Assembly: GCA_012295275.1 (NCBI GenBank)
Contig: CM022670.1
Location: forward strand, 16,364,698 to 16,428,697
DNA length: 64,000 bases
Source: Chrysomallon squamiferum
Taxonomy: Eukaryota; Mollusca; Gastropoda; Neomphalida; Peltospiridae
Direction of reading: 5' to 3'
Shown here: piece after piece, positions 1-12,911 of the stretch
Layout of the letters: the number at the start of each line of letters is the position of its first letter
Numbering within the stretch: position 1 is the first letter of the stretch
Notes under the pieces: generated by a model
What the model was told of the DNA's origin: nothing
The model's input: the letters and a program-made list of their open reading frames with translations, nothing else
Databases searched by the model: none
Program-made: the position numbers and the translations under genes

Positions 1-568
1 CCAACAGCACGAAGACTGGTATATTATTTTTATTAGTTGTTATAAAATAGTAATAATAATGATGATAATAATAATGATAATATATATATAATATTTAAAA
101 ACATATTGATGAAAAAATAATAATAACTCTGCTGCCTAAAACAAACAGTATTTACATTGTCAAATCTTTTGAAGCACATTGAAGAAATTATTTGTAAAAA
201 CCAAATTGTCCCCAGAATTCTATTTTGCTTTTTAAGTGGATATATTAAATGAATATTTATGTATATAACATGTTTTGTTAATAAAATTCCAATGAATTGA
301 ATTGCATGTTTACATGTAATTGTTTTAAATTATTTTTAATTTATTAAACTGCAAAATCAACTTTAAGAGTAATTTAGTAAAATCTGAACTGGAAAAAAAT
401 TTTGAATGTTCACGATTCCAAATTTCAGAAAGACATACACTTTTTATATCATTAACATCATTTATATATCATATATATATATATATATATAACTGATGTT
501 GCTATATATATATATATATATATGTTTACATTTATGTATATTTGGTTATATTTTTAAACTTTATTCAG
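1..568. other. Intron of ANKRD29 with (TA)n
   Basis: AT-rich sequence before the first visible ANKRD29 exon. It holds two (TA)n runs at about 470-491 and 504-525. I see no exon here. Confidence 0.6.
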
Positions 569-667
569 ACAGGGACATGTGCTTTGTTCTTTGCCAGTCA
601 AGGTGGTTTTCTGGACATTGTAAAAGTTCTCATTGAGCATGGTGCTGAGATTGATCTTCCTAGTTTT
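569..667 (+). CDS. ANKRD29: ANKRD29 exon a (ankyrin repeat)
   Basis: Acceptor TTATTCAG before 569 and donor GTAAGT at 668. The 99 nt encode exactly one 33-residue ankyrin repeat (TGTCALFFASQGG...). It is phase 0 at both ends and is the first exon visible in the window. Confidence 0.82.
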
Positions 668-3600
668 GTAAGTCATTTGTTAGGTTTTTTATTTTTTTTT
701 TTTTTTTTTTTAGGAATTATAACTATATGAAAAGATTTCTTCTCATTTATTTTCCTTTTTTTTGTGTTATACCTGTCTTTCTTTATAGAAAGTGTGTATA
801 AAAGGGATATCTTTGAGTAAATATGAAAGATGTATTTCTCCTTTTTCTTCAGAACATGTTTCTATGTGCTCAAATGTGCCATATTCTTTTTTTAAATCAT
901 GTTTGAATACAATATAGCTCATCTGAGCAAAATAAGAACTAAAATAGATACATTTTCAATGCAATTATATTACCAAAACAAACAACAAATAATATCTAAT
1001 ACTTTGCTGTTAGCAGGGTTTTCAATTTGTTTTTAAATATGATGAAAAGATTAGTTTAAGTAGCAGGGACTGTAATTTTCTGCTGTCATGTAAATACTCA
1101 CAGACAACTTTTTCCTCAACAGTGTTTTTTTTCTGACTTCAATGATTTTTCTGTTTGGTCATGTTCTGTTTGAAGCAATTTCATTTGATGACTTGTCATC
1201 TGACTTTGTCTACTGACTTTGTTCTTGGCTTCATGTCAGACTGTGTTCTATTTGATGATATTGCAAATGGCTTCTCATCTGAAATCCATGACTTTTCACT
1301 CACTGATGTTCTTTTGTTGAACTTTGTCTGATGGCCTTTCATTTGACAGTGTTCCATCAGCTGTGATGACTTTTTGAACACTGAAATCAAGCTAGATGAA
1401 ACGAATTGAAAAGTGGGTTGTTGAGAAAAACCAGAGTATACTGGAGGCCCCAGTAGTTACAGATTGTGTCTGCTTCTGGCTTAATTCGAAATCCTTTGTG
1501 TTATCAAACAGAAACTGATGTCACTGATTAGACATAAAAAATGACAGATAATAAATATTTTTTTTTAGATGATATTCCTTTTATGATTTATTACCACTGA
1601 AATATTGTATTATATGTAAAGTAACATCAGTTGCTTGCATTAAATTTAAAATAAAAGTAAATATTATTAAGATATATAATTTATAAATGAAGTCTCAGTA
1701 AATATCATTGAAAATATATATATATATATATTTTTTTCTCAGGATGGAGGTACACCACTTTTTGTAGCTTGTCAGTGTAACCATATTGATGTGGTTGAGG
1801 AACTGTTGGCACGAGGAGCAGACATCCACGCTCAGATGATTGATGGTGCCACACCCTTGTTTATTGCAGCACAAAATGGGCATCTCAAGTTGCTCAAGTA
1901 CTTACTGACAAAAGGAGCAGATTTTAACATAACTAGAAAGGTGTGTTAATAAATCACTCACAAGTAAATTTAAATTTAATATATTAAAAGCTGTTTTACA
2001 GAGAGATACATTGCCATTTTGTCTTCAGTTCTTTCATTTCAGAGGTGAGCATGTTTTTCAACACTTCTGGAAGTTCTCAGTGACAGTCACCAATTTTTGT
2101 AAATAAATATATATAAGTATAGGATGTGATACAAATAAAGCTGTTTGGATAATAAATTAATGAATGTATGTAAATTTTAACTCTAGGACAAAGCCACACC
2201 ATTGTGGATTGCTGCACAGATGGGCCATTCCCAGATTGTTCAAGCATTACTGGAGGCTGGAGCCGATGTTGATGCAATCAGAGAGGTGATTTTGTATATT
2301 TGAAGAAAATATATTTTAAACAATAACCCCAAAAGATATTGCACGTCAGAAACCAAAACAAAAACAACTGCAAAGAAACTTCACTAAATTAAAAGTGTGT
2401 TTCTGGCAATTACATTCGACAATGAAAAGTTTAATTTATGTTGTTCCATTCACTTTTCCTTTCTTATATACAAATGAATATGTGATATGTGTTATTATTT
2501 ATCTAAAATGTTTGGCTCATAATTAAAAAGATGAATTTATTTTAGGATGGAGCCACACCTCTGTTTAAAGCCTGTCATAAAGGACATTTAGATGTGGCAG
2601 AAGAACTACTTAACCATAATGCATGTTACTCACTGTTACAGGTAATTATTTACAATAATGCGTGTTACTCACTGTTACAAGTAATTCAATACAATCAATT
2701 TTTATTATTGTGAAATTAAACTTACCATAAAACATTCTGACAGTTAATTAATAAAAAGTAAATGGGTTTTTTACCAAGAAAAATACTTTTGTTATAATTA
2801 TTCTCAAATGATGAAAATTAATGGTTTGGCTACTGCTGGTGAGGGGTAATTTATAATAAACAGGAAATGCTAACAAATAGCAAAAATGACTTTGGGTAGG
2901 TGGGGGAATAATAGGAGGGGGAGCTGTTGTAATTAAATACATTTTTACAGTATTTATCTGCAATACAAATGCATAAAGGATATGCTTGTTGGCAAAAATA
3001 TTTACTTAATTGTTTCACATGGAAACTTGTGTAACCTCTATTTGGACCTATTCAAAACACTGCACCAAATACATGATTTTGTTTTACTTACGTCAGAATG
3101 GAGAGACACCTCTACATGCAGCTGCACTGTTTGGACACAGCAAACTGGTCAGACTCTTACTTTCAAGGGGTGCAAATGCTACACTAAGAAATAAGGTTTG
3201 TTATCATTCTGTTTAATTATTTAGCTTATCACGGATAGATAATATCTGTGATGTTTCATAGACATGTTTTATTAATTGTTGTTTCATCATTTGCAGCTTG
3301 ATAAATTTTAATTTACTGCATAAAGTCATAGGGTTACTTTTTAAATTATGCTTTCTGCCACTTGTTGTTTAGAAAATAATTTTACAAAGATTTATATATA
3401 CATTTTTATTAACTGAATAATTATATATCGTAGTACAATACATGTGAAATTAAAGTAATTTTCTCACTTAAATTATCTTTTCATTCACATCTCTAAATAT
3501 ATTATTAATATATCTCATAATATAAAACTCATTTTGTTTGTTTTGAAAACTTAATTAAATATATTTCATAATTTTGATATGTATTATAATTCAGTTTTTT

Positions 3601-3772
3601 TGGCTGTGGATATATTTTATCTTCTGAAAATTGTTTTTAGGAAGGACAGACAGCTGCAGAGTTGGCTGTAGAGGCTGGATATGACTTCATCGCCAAACTG
3701 ATAGAGAATTTTAAACCTTCGGATCAAACAAATGATGAAATCACAGAGGTTACTCTTTCAGTTGGATTGTAG
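569..3772 (+). CDS. ANKRD29: ANKRD29-like ankyrin-repeat protein, 3' part (six exons; 5' end outside window)
   Basis: Six exons join in phase 0: 569-667, 1743-1940, 2187-2285, 2546-2641, 3097-3195 and 3641-3772 (stop TAG 3770-3772). They encode about 208 residues made of seven ankyrin repeats with the usual G-x-TPL-x-A-A and G-A/H-x-x-(I/V)-x-x-L-L-x-x-GA pattern. Repeat order and signature phrases (TCALFFASQGG, DGATPLFIAAQNGH, ATPLWIAAQMGHSQIV, LHAAALFGH) follow vertebrate ANKRD29, a roughly 300-residue protein built almost wholly of ankyrin repeats, and the last, divergent repeat sits at the C terminus as there. About two N-terminal repeats and the start codon must lie before base 569. Ankyrin stacks bind proteins; no molecular function is established for this family member. 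Identity as ANKRD29 is by recalled similarity, so another all-ankyrin gene is possible. Confidence 0.8.
668..1742. other. ANKRD29 intron with a more complex, TTTGATGACTT-rich segment
   Basis: The intron is AT-rich. The part at about 1100-1390 has higher complexity, with loosely recurring motifs such as TTTGATGA, CTTTGTCT and TCATCTGA, and may be a decayed repeat. No splice-bounded exon with ankyrin character is present in it. Confidence 0.4.
1743..1940 (+). CDS. ANKRD29: ANKRD29 exon b (two ankyrin repeats)
   Basis: Acceptor TTTTTTTCTCAG and donor GTGTGT at 1941. The 198 nt make two full repeats, DGGTPLFVACQ... and DGATPLFIAAQ..., with no intron between them. It is the only double-repeat exon of the gene in view. 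Confidence 0.87.
2187..2285 (+). CDS. ANKRD29: ANKRD29 exon c (ankyrin repeat)
   Basis: Acceptor TTTTAACTCTAG and donor GTGATT at 2286. The 99 nt give one repeat, KATPLWIAAQMGHSQIV..., which is especially close to the APLWIASQMGHSEVV repeat of vertebrate ANKRD29. Confidence 0.87.
2546..2641 (+). CDS. ANKRD29: ANKRD29 exon d (ankyrin repeat, 32 residues)
   Basis: Acceptor TTATTTTAG and donor GTAATT at 2642. The 96 nt encode a repeat one residue short (ends ACYSLLQ). The last 26 bases and the donor are copied just downstream, giving a possible second donor at 2681. Confidence 0.85.
2616..2690 (+). repeat. 39-bp tandem duplication spanning an ANKRD29 exon end and donor
   Basis: ATAATGCATGTTACTCACTG at the end of exon d recurs 39 bp downstream as ATAATGCGTGTTACTCACTG, each copy followed by TTACAG/GTAATT or TTACAA/GTAATT. 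The spacer is open in frame, so use of the second donor would add 13 residues without a frameshift. Confidence 0.85.
3097..3195 (+). CDS. ANKRD29: ANKRD29 exon e (ankyrin repeat)
   Basis: Acceptor TTTACTTACGTCAG and donor GTTTGT at 3196. The 99 nt encode NGETPLHAAALFGHSKLV and the rest of one canonical repeat, phase 0 at both ends. Confidence 0.86.
3641..3772 (+). CDS. ANKRD29: ANKRD29 last exon
   Basis: Acceptor TTGTTTTTAG before 3641. It encodes a divergent terminal repeat (EGQTAAELAVEAGYD...) and a short polar tail, ending at TAG 3770-3772. The 3' UTR follows; its end is not determined. Confidence 0.84.
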   Translation, partial: EGQTAAELAVEAGYDFIAKLIENFKPSDQTNDEITEVTLSVGL

Positions 3773-6714
3773 TGTTGAAAGAAGCACATTCTTTTTTAGC
3801 TGTACCATCAGGTATATTTACACAGTTATGCTGCCAAGAATTGTATTAAGTTAATATTTTTTCATGTCATTAGGAATCTTAATATTTTTAAAGATGCAAT
3901 AATCTAAATACTGCAGAAAAAGGCCTCAGAGATTCCAAAAATCAAAACATCACAATATCATATTTGTTGAATGTTTATTTAAATAGAGTGAATTTGTAAT
4001 CACCTGCTTGATTTGAAAATACTTTATATTAGCTATTTTCAAATTGGATTTTTAAAACTGGATTTTAAGTTAAATACTGTAGTCTTTTAAGTAGATTATT
4101 TTGTTGTTTTCCTTTTTTATTATACAGGTTTTGTTGTGCTATGCATATGTATTGCAGTAGGAATTATTTCTTAACTGAGTTAACATTTTATGATTGGTAG
4201 ACATTATTTATTACATTTACTGATAAATTTTAAATGGCTTTTGTGCTATTTTACACTTAGCATACCCAAAGCAAGTCTTTCATTGTATATTGGTTGTTAC
4301 TACTATACATTTTCTATAATTATCAGTTAATTTCTTTTCTTTGAAAGAAAGAGAAATTACAGAAACACATATTTTTTTATTATTATCTAGAAAAACAGTT
4401 TTTAATTTTAACTGGGGATATGTACATAAAAAATTGAACAACACTTAAATAAATAAACACAAATGCACATACATACACATGCACAGACATGTGTAGACAC
4501 ACACTGACATGCAATATAATGATAGCCAAAAAACACATGTGCATTGTCAGTGTTATAAGTTATAAAACTCCAAACATTAAAATTATTGATATAATTTTAC
4601 AGGATGTCATGAGTAATTACTGACATTAATCATTTGAACACTTTTTAAAAATAAAATGAATTTAATGATTTTATTCAAACAAAATCATACTAATATTTTA
4701 TTCACTTATTTTCGCATGATTTAATTATATTTTTATTCACACACACTTATCAGCTCTTCCTGAATTAATTATGTCTTTTTCATTATATGTACCTTTTATG
4801 ATTTTAATTAACTTTTAATCAGTTTATATTTTTAGTCTCCTTATTCCAAGTGCAATGAGTATCAATTACATACCTCACTTCTTTATAAACCACATTTACC
4901 CTAGGAAAAATAATTCTTTTCATTACTTTCTACATCTCATTTATTCATTCATTCACATATTTTTGTAATATTTTCCAGTAGGTCATAATATATCAAATTT
5001 ATTTTATTTGCCATACTCTTGTTTGGATTGCTGTTGAATGTTTTACTTAATTTATCTTTTTAAAAGAAGGACTGAAATTTCTGTCAGGACAGGAATAATC
5101 CAAGCTGTTATTTAATTATTTTGTTGATTGTAAAATAATTATGGATTTTCCATTAATGTTTGTTCAGGACATTTTCATTTTAAAATGCTCAATGTTGTTT
5201 TTTAATCTGTTAAAATGTTAATTAATTTCAAATTCCAATTCATGTGAACATTTTCACTGCTTTGTAATAGTACTATAATTAAAGGTTTATGTAACAACTC
5301 TATTTCTGAGTTAATTCTTTGAACTTGAGCAATAAGAAAACTGCAACCAATTGCAAAATTGTCTGATCACCACACTGGTTTGTTTTTCCTCAAAAATTCC
5401 AGCAAATCAACAGCTTTGATTTATCTAAATTTTTGAGACTGAACATGAATTGAAAATTATTTTATATGGGTCCTTTTTTTCTGTTTTGACAAGTATAAAT
5501 TGACCAAAAAGAAAACACAAATTCTTCTGCCAACTCAATTTAAGTTTATCAGTTTGATGAAGAAAAATGATTGCAAATAATTAATAAATTTGGATGAAGA
5601 AAAGGAGACTGAAATTAATATTGTGGTTATCACTAAGAGCATAAGGGAAAAATAAAACCTGACTCAATATCTTTAGAATGGGTAAGCCTAATTGAAAAAA
5701 AGAAGAAACCAAGTTGAAAAGTGAAAAAATGTTTTTTTGGAGTTGAATGCTTCAAGTTAGGTGTTCAAAGAATTAATTCAGAAAATTATTTGTTTAATTT
5801 TTGATTTGTACTGATTTTTTAATGAAATTATAAAACAACCTCATCTTCTAGTCAGCAAACTTTAAATATATACTTTTGCTTATGGTGCAACAAGTGAAAT
5901 AATATTGTTAAAATATTTTGAATATTATATTGTAATTAGTGTGTAATTTTTTGTCTTTATGATGATGAAAAGTAATTATTTATAAATTGGAGGTACTAAC
6001 CTGTACAATCTGTAGACAGGGTTTTAAGTTTTTGATGTAAATTTGGAAAGAATTCTTCAATGTATTGCACTCAATATAATGAAAAAATGTCAAGTGCTAG
6101 TCTAAAACACAGATATATATCCAATCAGACTGAAATTTTTATTTTGTTTCCTTATATAATCAGTTGTTACATTAGGTTCTTGATGTTCTGTATTAAACAG
6201 ATTAAATTTAAAAAATGTTTTGATTTGTTTCTTTTCTTGCAATCTAGATCATGCAGAAGAAAAAGGAAATTAAAAAAGCTATTAGTAATAAAAATTAATT
6301 GTAATAATAATAATAATAAAAGAAAACAAATTGAAAGGAAAAACAAACACCATTCATAAAAGTATATTTATTATTTATAATTAACAAAATAATATACAAA
6401 CATAAAGGATCTATGCAAGATAAACTGACAGTGTAGATAGTTCTCCCATATAAGTGATTTCAGGGATGTTTATTATACTCATTTGGTGGATGTTAGCCTA
6501 AATTTCAATCTATGTTATTTGTGAAAAATATGAATACAAAATTCACACATATAAACAACATTAAAGGAAAGATTTGGTGTTGACATATCAATTCAGTGAT
6601 TTATTTGTTAGCATGAACTACTCCCAAAAATTAAAAAAAAAAAAAAATACCAGCAGTTTACATATATGTATAAATATCTCAACAATTTACCCTATACTAA
6701 AAATTACTTGTACG

Positions 6715-6752
<38 letters not shown>

Positions 6753-8361
6753 ACAGAAACTGTGATTAAACTCAATTACATCTTAAAATGCTTTATAAAT
6801 AATTCAAACTGTGGTTTAAAAAACATACAAGCAAACAAAGAAACAGTTATCATGTTAAATCTATTGTAATAAATATTTCGTTTTTAGATCTTTAAACTAT
6901 GAATCTAATACTGAATTTAACTTAAAAGCTGATAAAGTATTGCTGACCTTCTAGATAAATCTCTTATCTGTATCTATGAACACTTAACACAATAAAAATA
7001 AAAGCTTATAAATTATACAGTTCCTGTCAATGGTTTTACAAACACTGGTTTTCCATAACACGATAAACCATATAACCTTTGTTTATCTACTGACATTTTT
7101 TTTTTTTTTTTTAAATTTTTGTTAACAGAATTATTATGAAAAGTTATTTTGTATTAACAAAAATTCTATATATAATACAAAAGATTATTTTTCAACAAAA
7201 AGTTGCTGGTTTTTGTTTTAATATTTGCCATCCCGTAACATTAAAAAGTTTATAGAAAATATATTTGACATATATTTTATAACAATTTCAAGTACAATTT
7301 TAATGTTGTTTTTTTGCTGCTTTTTTTTAGAATATCATTTCATGTTTTAATATATTTATTTTAACAGTATTAAAATTGTTACATTAAATAAATAAATTAA
7401 AGTAAAATAAAACAAAAAATTAAATAAAAATGATTATATAATATTTGTTTTAACTGGAAACTAAACTCATTGAGATGATGATATCAACTAAATGTTGCAG
7501 TTAATTTTTTTTTAAATGAAATGATTTTCAAAATGATTAAACAAACATGTACAAAAACAGGTTAGGAATGCATGTTTAAAAATCAGTTAATAATCAAAAA
7601 TTTAATAATAAACTTCACTCCATTTTAATCATTTATGTCAAGGACATACACAAATTGAAAAGAAAATGTGAAATTAATTTTCTTTCTTTACAAAAGTAAC
7701 ATCTAATTATCTAGTGGCTTTTAGAAATAGTCTTTTAAATTGTTGATTTATCTTTCTAGTACAGAAACTTGAAAAACTTCTATTTCAAAACAATTCTTAA
7801 ATATTAAACAACAACAACAACAATAAAAGATGCATTTTAAAAAGGCACAAATAATAAATAATTTTACACTTCATTACACAGACATTTTGTTACACAATGA
7901 TAAAAGTTTGTTAATGAAAGCTCTGGTCACACTTTTTTAACAAAGACAACTTCAACAATTATCTAAAAAATCAGACATGAAATTGGTCCAGATAACATAC
8001 ATTGCTTCACTATTATTATATTATGCCAGAAAAATTAAATAATTATAAAAAAGAACATTTTTGTCTAATGTCTAACCAATCACTAAAGTTCAAAATTTGA
8101 CAAAATTTTAATAATGGCATCACTGGATTCCAAAATAGTTTTAGAATCATGAACAAAAAACTGAAAAGATATATGAAATAATCTACTGATAATTATACAA
8201 AACAATTTAGCACAAAATATATTTTAAAAATGTATATAGTTAGATTTGGTACCTAATATTTGTTAATATTTGGTTAAGCCATATCATTATATTCTCTGTA
8301 AATGAGAAGAGCTAGCAAAGCCAATGTATTGTCAATAAGCAACCATTTAATGTTTTCCTTT
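3773..8361. other. Convergent 3' UTR and intergenic DNA between ANKRD29 and SDCBP
   Basis: This 4.6-kb AT-rich stretch lies between the two convergent stop codons. It must hold both 3' UTRs. It contains a (CA)n run near 6724-6752 and several poly-A or poly-T tracts. Many AATAAA/TTTATT hexamers make polyadenylation sites impossible to choose. No credible coding exon was found. Confidence 0.6.
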
Positions 8362-8416
8362 TCAAACATCTGGTACTGAATGATCCATCAAGTTTCGGAT
8401 TATGCTTCCACCCATG
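8362..8416 (-). CDS. SDCBP: SDCBP last coding exon
   Basis: Encodes (C)[17 protein letters not shown] and stop TGA at 8364-8362. Human syntenin-1 ends with the closely similar SLMDHTIPEV. Confidence 0.94.
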
Positions 8417-11400
8417 CTAGAAAAGAAAACAATGAAAAATTAAAATTTGATATTGATTAATTTAATTTATTAAATAACATTAATGTTAAAAACATCCACT
8501 TATGTATTGCAGTTATTTCATTTTCTATCTGTAAAACAATGAATTTGCATTTGTTAGCAAAATGTTTTCATTTAAAAGGGAATCTTGGGGTATTTTATCC
8601 AACAATTTTCCAGTATATTTATTAGAATTTTTAATTTCTTAGAAAGATAAGTTATTCTGGAAACTTCAAAATATAAAATAACATATTTCCAGAATATCCA
8701 GAATGAAAAATCAAAATTACAATAAATGGATTTTCAAAATGTAAAATTAAAAATACTCGGAATCTGATTCAATGTTTTACTGCAGCCAAGAGAAAGTAAA
8801 TGAAAACAAAAACAAACAAATAAATAAATAAATAAATAAATAAATAAATATTAATTAAAATAGAAAATACCCCCCTCCCACAGCAAAATAGTAAAATCAG
8901 AAATACTTACCACTTGACAATGTGATCATACAAAACAGATGGAATTATTGTCACAGTTATGGTTCTGCCTCCTGCTTCAATCAGTTCACCAATTGCCTTG
9001 TCCTAAAATGAATATGAAATAAAAATAAACCTCAAATGTTTTATCAGTTTTACAAAAAAAAAAGAAAAATACAATTTATTGTTTTTTTGTATTTTATACA
9101 CCACTATTAATAGAACTGTGATCCATGCCATTTAACAGAAATATTCCATATTACTGTATATTTTAATTTAATAAAACTGTAAATTTTAGATTAGTTCCTA
9201 ATAATTATAACATGTTTGCTCCCTCAATAATAAAACAATCTAAAAAAAAAAAAATGATGTGTAAAATGTAATTAAAACTAAAAATCTTTTAAAGTGTAAT
9301 TAAAAACAACTAAAAATATGGCTACATTATGAAAGTTAATGAAACAAACTATCTTATGTAAACATAAAATTTTACTGAAATCTGGATTAAACAAAATATT
9401 TCAAACCTTTAGCCCCACACAGTTTTGTCCATTTATCTCTGTGATGACATGATCTGTGAGAATTCCATTTCTTGCTGCTGAGGAATCCTTCACAATTGAC
9501 TTGATGCGGCCATCTTTATAGACAAAACCAATATAGCCATTGCTGTCTTTCTGCATGGTCACTGTTCTTTCAAATGGTCTACAAATGTTGAAAAAAACCC
9601 CACCAATGAATAAATGATTATCTACACTTCAACACAAAACAATAATATGGCTATTGTATGTCATTCTATAGGAACTAATAAAGATAAGAATGATTATGGT
9701 ATGGCAAAATAAATCAGTGTTAAAAAAAATTATTTTAATATTTTAAAAAACATACAATAAATATAAAATAAAAAATATTCATATTAAATTTATGATAAAA
9801 GGTAGCTCATTTTAAAAAACTGAATCAAATTGAAGTTATTTTTTCCATATGAAATGTGGGAAAAATATTAATCCTTAGAACAGTGTCTGTAATTAGACAT
9901 AAAATACAAAACACTCTCTTTAATCAAAAATCAATGAACCAATGAACAAATTTTATGTTAACAAGTTCTGCCAAACTGCAAAATCCAAAATGCATATAAT
10001 TGTGCTTCTAACATCATTTCAACATTTAAATATTACAATCACATTATTTCAGTGAATTAATATTAGATAAAAAAAAAAAACACTAAAAGTTTCCACATTT
10101 GTAAGGGTTATCAATTCACTCAGTGTATACTCTTATATGGCAACATTTAAAAAAAAATGAGTGATAATAAAAAATAAATGCATATTCCACTTTGATTTCT
10201 ACTCATGAAATGAGTTACTGAAATATAATCACACAAATGATACTTTTTTAAGAGCTCAAGTACATTGTGTATATTTTTTTATTGTTATTTTTTAAACATA
10301 CCGTTCTCGTAGAGCCATTGTGATCCGCTCAGGATTTGCTGCTTTCAGGACTTTGTGTGCTTTATCTGTATCCCAGCCTGCAACAGTCTGTCCATTTATT
10401 TGTAAAATCTGATCACCAAATCTGAGACCTGCAAGTGCTGCTGGAGAGTTGTCTTGTACCAGACAAACAAATAAGCCCTAAAAATTAAACAGAATGGAAT
10501 ATTTGTATTTATATCAATTTTTTATTTTATTTAATTTTTTTTTCCCCTCAGGACTAAAGTAAAAATTTTAAACTAATTCAGTGTAAATTTAATTTGTTAG
10601 GAAAAAAAATCATAAAAGGCAGTAATAACATCTCATATTAATATATTAAACTAAAGTACAAACTATACTGAGTAGTTGTAATATCATATCCAATTTTGTC
10701 AAATGCCAGACAAATAAATAAACCCTAAAAGTTAAACAAAATGGAATATTTGTACTTATATTAATTCCATAAACTAATAAATAAAGAGGCAATAATTAAT
10801 ACATCATTGCCATATCCTTCAAAATGTCATTGATTTGAGCATCAGTTCTTTTAACTCCAGAAGTCTCCCATATTTTTTGTGTTCCACTCACACCAAATTT
10901 CAGGAATTTTTGTAGTAATTTATAAAAATCCATTTTTCACTAACATTTTCCAATGAATTAAACAGCAAAATCATAAGCTTGTATTTTGTGGCATCTTATT
11001 GCCTGAGAAATAAATTCACAAAGTTGCAAAATTGAGTTTTGTTGTTATAAATGCTGTATATAACACATACTAACATTATTAATATGTTGTAAACAAACCA
11101 TATTAACATGTTGTAAACAAACTACATTATTAACATGTTGCAAACAAACCATATGTGAGGGAGTTAACTAAAAGCACCAAGCATAATCTAAAGATATATA
11201 AACAATAATGTGATTGAAGTTTATTTCATATTGTTTAAATGTAAAGTACAAGGGAAATTCTTGGGACATTAATATATGGTAAGCACTGTCACTGGTGCTA
11301 TCTTAAGGAACAATGTACATTATTAACATGTTGTAAACAAATAATACTAACATTAATCTGCTGTAAACAAACTACCATATTAATATGTTGTCAATAAACT

Positions 11401-12880
11401 ACATTATTAACATGTTGTAAACAAACTACCATATTAACATGTAAATAAACTACATTAACATGTAAACAAACTACCATATTAACATTTTGTAAACAAACTA
11501 CATTATTAAAATGTAAACAAACTACATTATTAACATGTTGTAATATTATTAACAAGGTGTAAACAACCTACATTATTAATGTTGTTAACAAACTACCGTA
11601 TTAACATGTTGTAAACAATCTACATTATTAACATGTTGTAAACAAATAATACTAACGTTATTGACGTGCCGCAGCCGAACACCAATTTTATTATTCTGAT
11701 CCTTACAGAGGACCACTTCACGCACACCCTGTTTGATTTCTGCTCGGATGACTCCTTTGTTGAAACCCGTTACAGGAGCTATCTGTGTGCTGAGGACTGT
11801 TGGTCTTGATGATACTTGCATTGCCTACACATAAATATAGCAATTTATAGCAATTAAAACTGGAAAATAATAATTCAAATATGCAAGGGATATAGAAAAA
11901 TGTTAAAGCTGAAGAAGCTTTAGTTGAACTGGTTGTCAAAAAAAAAAGAAAAAAAAGAAAGAAAATAAAAAAGATTATTAATACAAACAGGAATTTTAAT
12001 AATTTTGGGTTACAAGCAGCAAATTAAAACTTAACTTTTTACTATAAAACATAAAATTTATACATAAAGTAAACAATATTAAAAACAAACTGCACTGTTA
12101 ACAAATGAATAGATAGCAAAACTATTTTTTTTATAAACAAATTAAAAAATATATATACTGTTAAAAGAAGTCACTAAATTACCTGTGGGACGGCGACAAC
12201 ACCTGGCATATTTTGTTGAACAAATTGCTGTGAAAGTGACAGACCCATATAATCTTCAAGTGATGGGTACAGAGATGCTGTAGGCTGGGTGGCTGCTTGT
12301 ATCTGACCTTGAGGTGGATATGTAACTGGTTGTGTAACTGGTGGTGCTCCAGCAATCTGGTGCTCATGCTGGATCTGAGCCTGAATAACAAAACACATAA
12401 ATTACAAACTGTTAAGTCACTTGTTACTGTTTAAACATTTATGTACACACATTGTTATGGTATCTCTATAATGCTACACAAAATTATTTCTTAACAATAT
12501 ACAGCTATTTGCATTAATTGAAAAAAAACACTTCATATTTAAGAATACTATATAATGATTTTATTTAAGTACAAAATGAATTCATAAAATTATTTTTAAA
12601 ATTTTATTATACTTAAACAAAATAATAAATTTCAACAACCTCTTATGCATAAATTAATTTATTTAACTTTTAAGAATTGGCTTTTTAGTGACATAACCAG
12701 AATATATGATAAAATACAAAAGGCTGAAAAACATAAACTGATAAGTTTTATTTTTCCCCATGTTTTTTATATTATTATTATTTTTAATGACAACCCTTAA
12801 ATTTACATCTGTTTAAATAAGAAAATCTTTTTCGGTTTTCCTTCTCTTCCTTTTTTTCTTTTTTAAAAATACTTACCCAG

Positions 12881-12911
<31 letters not shown>

